In this document: positions 1 to 8,900 of the stretch, piece after piece
Layout: each line of letters begins with the position of its first letter
How positions within the stretch are numbered: position 1 is the first letter of the stretch
NCBI RefSeq assembly: GCF_000003605.2
Contig: NW_003135342.1
Span: forward strand, 113,261 to 150,480
Source: Saccoglossus kowalevskii
Lineage: Eukaryota > Hemichordata > Enteropneusta > Harrimaniidae
Direction: 5' to 3'
DNA length: 37,220 bases
Notes under the pieces: generated by a model
The model's input: only the letters and a program-made list of their open reading frames with translations
Databases searched by the model: none
Told to the model about the DNA's origin: nothing
Translations under genes and position numbers: made by a program

Positions 1-1222
1 ATAACCTTACGGACTATGCACGTAACTTTACCGACTTTGCACGTAGCATTGCGGAATTTATACGTAACATTACCAACTTTGCATGTAACATTACCAACTT
101 TGCACGTAACTGTACCGACTTTGCACGTTACTTTCCTGACTTTGCACGTAACTTTTTCTCCTTTTCCTTGAGCATCACTGTCCTTCCACACAACCTTACG
201 AACTTTGCACATAACTTTACCGACTTTGCACGTAACTCAACCCCCTTTGCACGTAACTTTACCGACTTTGCATGTAGCATTACGGACTTTGCACGTAACA
301 TTACCAACTTTGCATGTAACTTTACCGACTTTGGACGTAACTTTACCGACTTTGCACGTAACTTTTTCCCCCTTTCCCTAGAACATCACTGACCTTCCAC
401 ACAACTTTACGGACTTTGCACGTATCATTACGGACTTTGCACGTAACTTTACCGATTTTGCACGTAGCATTACTGACTTTACACGTAAATTCACCGACTT
501 TGTACGTAACTTTACCGACTTTGCACGTAACTTTTCCCCCTTTCCCTAGAACATCATTGACCTTCCACACAACTTTACGGACTTTGCACGTATCATTACG
601 GACTTTGCACGTAACATTACCAACTTTGCACGTAACATTACCGACTTTGCATGTAGCATTACTGACTTTACACGTAAATTCACCGACTTTGTACGTAACT
701 TTACCGACTTCGCACGAGACATACGTCACATGCCTTGCACGTAAATTCACCGACTTTGCACGTAACATTACCAACTTTGCACGTATCATTACGGACTTTG
801 TTCATAACTTTACCGACTTTGCACGTAACTTTACCAACTTTGCACATAACTTTACCGACTTTGCACGTATCATTACGGACTTTGCACGTAACATTACCAA
901 CTTTGCACGTATCATTACGGACTTTGTACATAACTTTACCGACTTTGCACGTATCATTACTGACTTTGCACGTAACATTACCAACTTTGCACGTATCATT
1001 ACGGACTTTGCACGTAACATTACCAATTTTGCACGTATCATTACGGACTTTGTACATAACTTTACCGACTTTGCACATAACTTTACCGACTTTGCACGTA
1101 TCATTACTGACTTTGCACGTAACTTTACCGACTTTGCACGTAACTTTACCGACTTTGCACGTAGCATTTCGGACTTTGCACGTAACATTACCAACTTTGC
1201 ACGTAATTGTACCGACTTTGCA
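1..1222. repeat. 21-bp satellite/minisatellite array
   Basis: About 55 tandem copies of a 21-bp unit fill this stretch and continue past the left edge. The constant half reads ACTTTGCACGTA. The variable half is one of a few versions: ACTTTACCG, ACATTACCA, TCATTACGG or GCATTACGG. Because 21 is a multiple of three and the unit lacks stops in several frames, long open frames of heptapeptide repeats appear on both strands; I treat these as artefacts. Register is kept almost throughout. Exceptions are three 63-64 bp composite units and an irregular 46-bp stretch near 707-752. The array ends cleanly in ACTTTGCA at 1222. Confidence 0.97.
139..580. repeat. Higher-order composite units inside the satellite
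   Basis: A longer unit of 63-64 bp, with a pyrimidine-rich insert (CCCCTTTCCCTAGAACATCA and related), occurs at 139-201, 349-412 and 518-580. It is three basic units long, so the 21-bp register is preserved. The copies are separated by seven and then five basic units. Following variants are partly shared between blocks; for example ACACGTAAATTCACC recurs after the second and third composites. This indicates amplification in blocks rather than unit by unit. Confidence 0.85.
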
Positions 1223-1275
1223 GTGTTCGATCATACAGTAGAAGTTAAGATGTTTAAAGCAGAAGGGTCGTCATC

Positions 1276-1287
1276 TGCGCACGCGCG
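1276..1287. promoter_or_regulatory. NRF1-like palindromic site
   Basis: TGCGCACGCGCG matches the consensus YGCGCAYGCGCR of NRF1 (P3A2 in sea urchin, Erect wing in fly) at every position. It lies in the most CpG-rich part of the window, about 55 bp after the satellite ends. NRF1 sites usually sit in promoters, but I see no transcript start here, so function is unproven. Confidence 0.35.
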
Positions 1288-1514
1288 GGGAATTAAGTCC
1301 CAAGCGACGATAACAACACATGCTAACAACGAAAAGGCTCATTGGTAGACGCTTGTCTGCAAACAATGACACGCTACGGCCATCTGACGCATGTGCAGGT
1401 GACGACTACCCCGCTTCAATTTCAAATCAGGTGAAAGGAAGACATGTAGACTGGCACAGTCTGGGCGATTTATTTCATTTTAAATTTAAATTAAATAAAA
1501 AAAATAGCGAAATG

Positions 1515-2033
1515 GAGGTGTTAACGCGAAACCACCCAGACAGAATAACAGGCAATAACGTTATCCAATCAGAGTAATTTGACCTTTAAACTATATCCAG
1601 TTAACCTTAGTACCTGAAGACTTCACTTTTCTTCAAGTTTCTCGATCGTCAATTAGAACAAACGAATTAGTATTTATAACGTTCCGTACAAATTATTCTA
1701 ATGGAGAGAAGTAGCCTGCGTATAGCTTTATCTCGCCTGGGTTACAATGAACCGCGATCTGCACAGATAAGAAAATAATTTCGTTGCTTTTCCGACCGGA
1801 GGCGGCAAATAGTTTGCATTTGAAGTTGCTCCGTTCTGTTTAGATGAAAAACAGTTTGGCACTGTCAACAAGTTGACCATTAACGCGACCCATTATGTTT
1901 ACCTCATTTTGCAGCGCGCACGCCCCCACTCCTTTTCTATATCCATCAGTGATGTCACTGCATATCATGAATACATAATAGCAACAGATTAGCTGCAAAT
2001 AAGACCAGTCTGTGGTGGTTTCGCGTTCACCCC
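1515..2033. repeat. Inverted repeat pair, about 26-bp arms
   Basis: The left arm (about 1515-1543) contains AACGCGAAACCACC. The right arm (about 2008-2033) contains its reverse complement, GGTGGTTTCGCGTT. Flanking bases also match partly, including AGAC on the inner side and A-rich sequence with GCGAAA on the outer side. The arms are about 465 bp apart. This could be the ends of an old transposable element or two opposed copies of a short repeat. Confidence 0.5.
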
Positions 2034-3134
2034 ACTTTTTGCGAAACTATTTTTTTCGATTTTTTTTAAATCACCACAGCTGGGCCAGTATAGAAGACAT
2101 GATAAACCGACACAGTAGCACGCCCCCAGCCACGATTGCGGGGAGATGAATGACGTATGAAGTAGTATAGAGCACTTTCCCGCAAGTAGCAAAACTGAGG
2201 TACACAAATACTTCTGCTTTGTCATGGCGGAAAATACAACCATGTCAGTTTACTGATAGTCGATAGAAAATAATTTTATTTTTGTTACGTCAATTGGTAC
2301 ACCCAGAAGCACAAGCCGTATCTTCGACTTCCGGGAAAGTTGTCCATGTATAACAACGGTATTAGAAAGTAATCTGGACCAGAAATTGTTCATTTGGCTG
2401 TGCTCAAGTTTTCAACATCTTAGGACATCATCAAGTCCATCGAATCTCACGTGAAACTGATGTCTCTCCTCTGTAATGCAACAATTCTTGAAAAGTTGTT
2501 CGTTATCGAAGCCTTGGTAAGCGACGAACACCGCCCTCTACACCCGGTAGTCTCAAATCTGCATGTATTTTGAGATCTCTGGGATATGTACGTTATTGTT
2601 TTTTTGTGGGGGGAGGGGGTATCAATGGTAAATTTGTTATATTTTCGGAGCTTTTTAGAATAGTTTGGTATATACTCCACTTATGCCAATCAGATTTTTG
2701 TTAAAAAAGTCGGGTAGAAGTCCTGATAATTTTGTAACAATCAGTTTCATGTCTTACAACTGTCTTTAGACAACTAGTCTAATTTATTACCTGCCTGAGG
2801 GCGGTCTAATCCCATACGTACGTCGTAGTTGTCATGACTACGAGGTTTAATTCGGATATTGAACATCAATAATATATATGATATAATCATGACGTTATAA
2901 CACAACAGCAACGGCAGCGTGGGAATAGCATTCCGGACGTCACAGCGCGTTTTTTCTAAGCAAAATCAGTAAGTTGTAAATAGCGCCACCATCGGTCAAA
3001 TTGAGTAATGCTAATGTACCGGTGTCATTCGAGCCCAGTGGGCGGACCAAAACGAATCGTTTTAGGAATGGAGGCGTGTACACTAGAATTAGAACTTGTT
3101 TCAAGGTGTGAGGTCGCGAGACATAGGCAGCCTT

Positions 3135-3355
3135 AACATGTTAGGGGAAGAACATTTAAAATCATGAGGGGTGGAAAGCTGGACAGCAATAGAAAAAAAA
3201 TTGCATGCATGGTGTTGCAGAGAAAAACATGTTGCTACATTCTTGAAAAATAAAAATGCTCGAAAAGGCATTGTTGAAAAAATTGCACTGGTTCAGCCAG
3301 CATCCTCTTCCAGCCCCACCCCCCGTGATTTGAAATGTTCGTCCCCTAACATGTT
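3135..3355. repeat. Hairpin-type MITE or long inverted repeat
   Basis: The left arm starts AACATGTTAGGGGAAGAACA and the right arm ends in the reverse complement AACATGTT after GTTCGTCCCCT. About 40 of the outer 45-48 bases pair, giving a 221-bp element with a central part of about 125 bp. The inner edges also show weak pairing (GCTGGA opposite TCCAGC). Short open frames on both strands are products of this symmetry. No clear target-site duplication is visible. Confidence 0.75.
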
Positions 3356-3953
3356 CAGTAGTGTAAAATTTCAGTGATATCCATGTGGTTTTGAAATGGG
3401 AGGCTGACAGAGTTAGGATGTGTGCATCGTCCGCCTGCACGGCAGCGTTCCGTTCGGACATTCCTGATAGTGGAGTGCTTCGCTGGAACATTCACCTTGA
3501 ATATTCAAGATGGGATGTGTGCTAAGATTGGTAAACGTTCAACATTAACAAGGTTAAATCTGTTTTATTTTGAGGACTTTCAGGTATTGTGCACCAGAGC
3601 ACAGCCAAATCTAATCTGACAACAAGAACAAGCCAGGTGGCCCATGTATTAAAACTCCACACAACCTTCTCTGCCGTCTCTTAGCAATAATTTGTAATTT
3701 ATGAAACAGTTACCAAAATATCACAGATTATATTGTTTGAATGAAAAATAAATTTTTCACATTGCATGGGAATCAAGTCGCATCTCACTCTAAAAACACA
3801 AAAGCAAACAGAAATGTTCGTTCATAAAGCACAATTACACAAATACCGTGCACACACTTGTAATTTTAAACATTTCATTTATTTTATAAGATTTTTCAAA
3901 ACCTTTCTCTATAGTTTACATCAGGGATACAAAATCCTCATGTACAAAATGAA

Positions 3954-3971
3954 TTCTTCTTCTTCTTCTTC
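3954..3971. repeat. (TTC)6 microsatellite
   Basis: Six uninterrupted TTC triplets are followed directly by an A run. Confidence 0.9.
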
Positions 3972-4021
3972 AAAAAAAAAAAATTGATAAACATAAAGTG
4001 GTGAATAAACCTCAAGATTTA

Positions 4022-4110
4022 GGCAGCCATGTTGGATTTAAAAACTGTAGTGACCTTAAGTTCAAAGGTTAAATAATGTATACTGGGGTGACAAATCCAA
4101 CATGGCCGCC
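4022..4110. repeat. Inverted repeat with YY1-like cores
   Basis: GGCAGCCATGTTGGATTT (4022-4039) and AAATCCAACATGGCCGCC (4093-4110) are reverse complements with one mismatch over 18 bp. The spacer is 53 bp. Each arm contains the YY1 core GCCATNTT in opposite orientation. It could be a short element end pair, an RNA hairpin or a pair of protein sites. Confidence 0.6.
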
Positions 4111-4894
4111 ACCAACTACCATTTTCAGCGTTTCCTGTACAAGCTATGCTAAATTTTCAGCACACAATAAATATATTACAGCTAGAAATTTGTTCTAAAT
4201 TTTAAAAAAATACAAAATTTATTTACAAAAAAATGTCATCTTGTATATAGCACCACCAAGTGGTGTTTTAAAGAAATTTTTCATGCTAAACTTTACTTGT
4301 AATAAAATAATATGTGATTGAATACATTAGCATTTCGAGTGGGTCATCCATTTGACCTGGGAAAAGAGCATTTTGTAGAGGTGATAACCCTCTACATATC
4401 ATATCATATGGTTTGACCCTGAAAATAACATGCCATAAAACAAGATCATAGGAACAACGATTAGGATAAACATTCCAATAAGGATTGTTTAGTTTCTTTT
4501 CTTGACTATTTATTGTGTTTATAACAATAAATGGTTGTCATGGCACCCCAATTTGTCAGTATGGAGCAAATATTTTCACACAAAAAATATTGGCTTTATC
4601 GTCATGGATATGTTTGTCAGCCATGATAAAAATATGTTAATATTTAAAATTGACCTTTACCCTTTGACCCTGGTACTACCATTACAAAAACAATTTTTCT
4701 GAGAAAACACAACTTGTAGGCAATATATACTCTTTTTTTAAATTAAAGCCCTCAAAATGTTGTTTCCCGAACATTTAATTTTCACAAAATACTACCTATA
4801 TGACCAAAGTAATAAAGTTTATGTAAACCATGAATAAAATAAAAAATTGATTGTGATCAGCTATGTATTGTAATGCAATGAGATAAATGTTGTA

Positions 4895-5012
4895 AATTTA
4901 ACCAATCAAGCACATTACAGATGTCACATGATCCAATTTAACCAATCAAGCACATTACAGATGTCACATGATAAAATTTAACCAATCAAGCACATTACAG
5001 CTGTCCCATGAT
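4895..5012. repeat. 40-bp tandem repeat, three copies
   Basis: Three copies at exact 40-bp spacing start at ACCAATCAAGCACATTACAG at 4901, 4941 and 4981. They continue with a variant of ATGTCACATGAT. The first two copies are nearly identical; the third has two changes (CTGTCCCATGAT). Each unit contains an inverted CCAAT-box core (ATTGG on the other strand). Confidence 0.93.
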
Positions 5013-5632
5013 TGTCATGTGACTAAACCTTATAAAATAAGTGTTTTCAGCCTCATTAAAAGTTTGAATGTTTTAGTAAAAAAAATATGCCTTTTTTTTT
5101 TTTAGCTTTTTGAACCATATAGTTAGATGTTCTAGAGAAATTATTTAAAAATGAAAAAAAAATTGAAAACAGCTGTGCAAAAGGCAGTTCCTATTAGTAA
5201 CTAATTTCCGGCAGAATTTTTTCTGATTTCTTATAATTTCAAATCTACATTGTGTTTCAAGAATATAAAAATCAAATAGATTACACAACTTTATAAATAG
5301 TGATGCAAGTTTAAGTAATATTTACAACTTTTTTGAGAAAATATTATAGATCGGCAGGAAATACAGCAAAGGTGAGAGTTACTAGCAATGTCATTTGACG
5401 GCTTGTAAACTTGTAACATTGTTTCCAGTTTTTAATTATGTAAAAATTTGTTGAAATATTCCAAGTAAGCATAGGGTTGACAAGGTGAAAAAAAAATGCA
5501 TCAATAACACAAAACCACCTAACTACATGAAATTATTTAATAATGAGACCACTTAAGTACATGGTGATAATGTACCCAGGTAGATAAAAACAACATGCCG
5601 AAGAGAATTAATTAATCTACAATTTTGTTAAT

Positions 5633-5638
5633 TTTATT
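5633..5638 (-). terminator. Probable poly(A) signal of the receptor gene
   Basis: On the minus strand this is AATAAA, about 160 nt after the stop codon. It is followed within about 45 nt by a T/G-rich stretch (TGTTGTTTTTATC), as expected of a downstream element. It gives a short 3' UTR; other AATAAA sites further on could serve as alternatives. Confidence 0.55.
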
Positions 5639-5798
5639 AACAATACATTTCATTTGAAAAAAAAAAACTTTTGCAGATTATCACAACTGCATCGTGGAAA
5701 CCCACCTTGTCCCCCCTATGTAATCATCAATGGAACATCCCAAACACAGGAAACAATGGGTCATAGCAAATTAAGGCATTTCAAAGGTAAATACATCC
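5639..5798 (-). other. Likely 3' UTR of the receptor gene
   Basis: This is the stretch between the TAG stop and the first AATAAA on the minus strand. It contains a run of 11 T (minus strand) and no obvious further coding sequence. The assignment depends on the poly(A) signal call. Confidence 0.5.
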
Positions 5799-5993
5799 CT
5801 ACACATAGACCCCTGAATTTGTCCTGTATGGGGAGTCTTTTGGAAGGTTTTCATCACTGATTCTGATTGGCATAAAATGTAGATTCTCATTGGCACTGGA
5901 CGTTGACGCGGACGGGGAATGGCTGCTTGTTGACGGTGTAGGCATTCGATCACGCATCATATTTTGGTAGGGTTCGCCGAATCCTCTTAGATC
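5799..5993 (-). CDS. Receptor exon 12 (last): C-terminal tail with PDZ-type end
   Basis: The exon follows an acceptor TTGGCAG in phase 0 and encodes 64 residues and a TAG stop. It opens DLRGFGEPYQNMM. Tyr778 sits in YQNM, which fits both the YxxM motif (PI3K p85 SH2) and the YxN motif (Grb2 SH2). The middle is a Ser/Thr/Pro-rich stretch (STSSHSPSASTSS) that should be disordered. The protein ends GVYV, a hydrophobic-x-hydrophobic end typical of class II PDZ ligands. The reading frame continues upstream of the exon as intron only. Confidence 0.92.
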   Translation of the reverse strand, partial: DLRGFGEPYQNMMRDRMPTPSTSSHSPSASTSSANENLHFMPIRISDENLPKDSPYRTNSGVYV

Positions 5994-8900
5994 CTGCCAA
6001 TCAAAAACAATTAAAAAAGTGGAGTTAATCACAGTGGAAAAAAAGTCAACTTATAGCCGAAACATACAGATTACCCTAGATTCTTTGTGAGTTTTCAACA
6101 TCTTAAAAAGACATCATGTCACTGAATCACACACAGAATTTTCTGATCAATGATTAAAAATAAGCATATCACCAAATCAAAATTCAATCAATCATAATTA
6201 CAAACTTAACATGATGGGGACAAGCATCAGTAAATTTGTTGTAATTTCCACGGTCGCTAATAACTGACACTTGTAATGGCGAAAACACAGAATAATCAAG
6301 GTACTCAAGGTGCCGCTCAATTTTGATTGGCAGATATTGTACAACATTTACGAACACAATGACTGTTTTTTTTTTCATAATGACATTTCTGATTTCTTTG
6401 CTAAGGAAGGGGTTACAGCCAAGTTCAAAATTGCGGCAATTTCCTCCTTAAACCATGCATATTAGTTGCGCTCTACTGAATATTAACAGGGAACAGGAAA
6501 TATTAATAATCTTATCCTGATAGAATTTATGTTTAATAATCAAGATTACATTGTCACTACAAGAAGCCTGATTTACAGAGGAACCAAAGGGACCAATAAA
6601 TCAGAATGTAGTTCCGAGATTTGTATGTGCTATATTCAGTACAATCAACAGGTGTTTGAAAATATGGATGTGTATCTGACATGGTGATCATTTTTGAATT
6701 TGCAGTTTTTTTTTTTAAAATAATTCAGATAATCTAATGCGAGTTTGTTCTCCCAGAAAGTACCAGGATGTGTGACCTTTAGGGGGGGGTCATGAATAAG
6801 TACCAGGATGTGTGACTTTTTGGGTTATAAATAAATACCAGGACGTGTGACCTTTAGGGGTCATGAATAAGTACCAGGACGTGTGACCTTTAGGCGGTCA
6901 TGAATAAGTACCAGGATGTGTGCCCTTTAGGGGTCATGAATAAGTACCAGGATGTGTGACCTTCAGGGGTCATGAATAAGTTCCAGGATGTGTGACCTTT
7001 AGGCAGTCATGAATAAGTACCAGGATGTGTGCCCTTTAGGCAGTCATGAATAAGTACCAATATGTGTGACCTTTAGGGGTCATGAATAAGTACCAGGATG
7101 TGTGCCCTTTAGGCAGTCATGAATAAGTACCAATATGTGTGACCTTTAGGGGTCATAAATAAGTATCAGGATGTGTGACCTTCAGGGGTCATGAATAAGT
7201 ACCAGGATGTGTGACCTTTAGGGGTAATGAATATGCCTATATGGTGCGTGATGACAATTTCATGTTTTTCTGCTGAATGCCCAAACATTAGTTAAGTGCT
7301 TATAATACATGCACATAATTAGCATATCAATTTCAGTCACATGATGCGAAACAGCCAATCACTGCATGTCAGATCCATGCAAATGAATCATGATTACATG
7401 GGTTCAGTTCATGCATTGAAATCTTTAGAAAGTGTTATATTTATATATATATGAATAAAATAAATTATCACTAACTTGATGAGGTAATTGGGGTGAAGCA
7501 TTCTCATATGGGGGGGTTAGGTTACCATACGATGGTGGTGCCTCGTCGTCGTCAGGCAATTCACGTTGGCCGGGCACTTCACTGTACACATTCTCTGGGA
7601 AGCAAAAATCAAGGTGCAAAAAGACAATCAATGCATTGTTAAAATATGTGCAGGGAACATTATTAACGTGTTAGTTTTTAATCGCACCCCTCTAGCACAC
7701 GAAAGTTAGTATGGCCCAACTGACAGTTATGAGTGGGTGGGTTATACCATTGTTGCAGAAAGGGGAGTCAACAAGTAACTGTACAGACAAATTTATGAAT
7801 GAGATTTGTGACTATAACAACATAGACATAACAGGGATGATGAAGAACAGAAATACAACAAAAAGTTAAATTTTATGAACAAAATCAAAATAATGGTTCA
7901 ATTCTTACCTTCTTCGTAATTTGAATTTTTATGTTGTCTGTGTGGCATCATAACTGGCTTGACTTCATATGCAAGGGTGTTTGGTGTAACTGAAACTAAA
8001 ACCAGTGAAGATACAGTCAAATGTTATAAACAAACAATGTTGAAATAGCGCCCTCTAGTGATGGACATGAGGCCCTCTGGTGGTGGGAACGAAATTATTG
8101 ATTTACAGCATGACATACCTGTTCTTAGTGGTGGTTCCGGTGGCATAGACCGTGTAAAGTAACTTAGTGATAAACTGGAACAAAAAGAAAATGTATCATT
8201 ATTATGTTTTCTAATTGACAAATTGGTAGCAAAGTTAACTCATTTCGAGAGAATCAATCTTGTTGGTCCAGCTGTAACTGCTAGAAATTAAATACTAAAT
8301 CTCACTAACAGCAAAAAAGTGGCATTCTTTCACCTTACTGTCACACTTTTTGTCTGTATGCTTTTCAACATTATATTTTTTCTGTAACATATTTTGCACA
8401 TTATTCTGTATTTTTTAAGAATACTAGTCTTAATTTTGGACTAAATGAACATAATTTGGTATTATCAAAATTTTTGAAACAAATATGAAAAAAATTATGT
8501 TTAATTTTAATTTTGCTAAGGGTTAATATATTCAATATATTTGTAGCCCCAGAATTCCATCTTATATGATGTTATTAGTACTACGCCCTCTATGTCCATT
8601 TTATGTACGCAAATAACATTTGAAATAAATGACTGTAGCTACAGATGATGAAGTTTCAAGTTTTGATTGTATTTGGAGATTTGTTTTCATACCAATTTAA
8701 TTCAGTTCTGTATTATTGTAAGTATTTATCTAGGGGTTCTATAATTGTTTGAAAACATTTTCTTGTATTTTGTGTATGATAAATAAAATAAGAAAAATAA
8801 AAAAAATGTCAGCATCGTCCGGGAAGTCTGAGCAGGAATACTTATGCTGAAAACCACTATAATTTCATAAGACAAATTTCCAGGTGTTAGTGAAATTTTG

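Larger units (their letters stand above)
1223..3134. other. Non-coding flank, no gene recognised
   Basis: Between the satellite and the hairpin repeat I see no convincing gene. The stretch 1250-1450 is richer in GC and CpG than the rest and contains an NRF1-like site at 1276. An open frame of 85 codons on the plus strand (1320-1577) and one of 84 on the minus strand (1989-2243) have no recognisable domain and no supporting splice or codon evidence. An inverted repeat pair lies at 1515 and 2033. Confidence 0.6.
3356..5632. other. AT-rich region downstream of the receptor gene
   Basis: No gene is recognised here. The region lies 3' of the minus-strand receptor gene. It could include a longer alternative 3' UTR, because several more AATAAA sequences occur on the minus strand (TTTATT on the plus strand, for example near 3878 and 4219). 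It holds a TTC microsatellite, an inverted GCCATGTTGG pair, a small hairpin at 4374-4396 (8-bp stem TGTAGAGG) and a 40-bp tandem repeat. Confidence 0.6.

Noticed and set aside
416-1348. 310-codon open frame on the plus strand, and overlapping long frames on both strands, with heptapeptide repeats
   Set aside because: The frames come from the 21-bp satellite, whose unit lacks stops in several frames at once. No single frame looks selected, and the longest one simply runs on into unrelated flank.
1320-2243. Open frames of 85 codons (plus) and 84 codons (minus) as possible exons of a neighbouring gene
   Set aside because: No recognisable domain, no partner exon and no clear splice context. Their length is unremarkable for this region.
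3162-3491. 109-codon minus-strand frame and overlapping plus-strand frames
   Set aside because: They lie across the hairpin element at 3135-3355 and have no protein-like signature.
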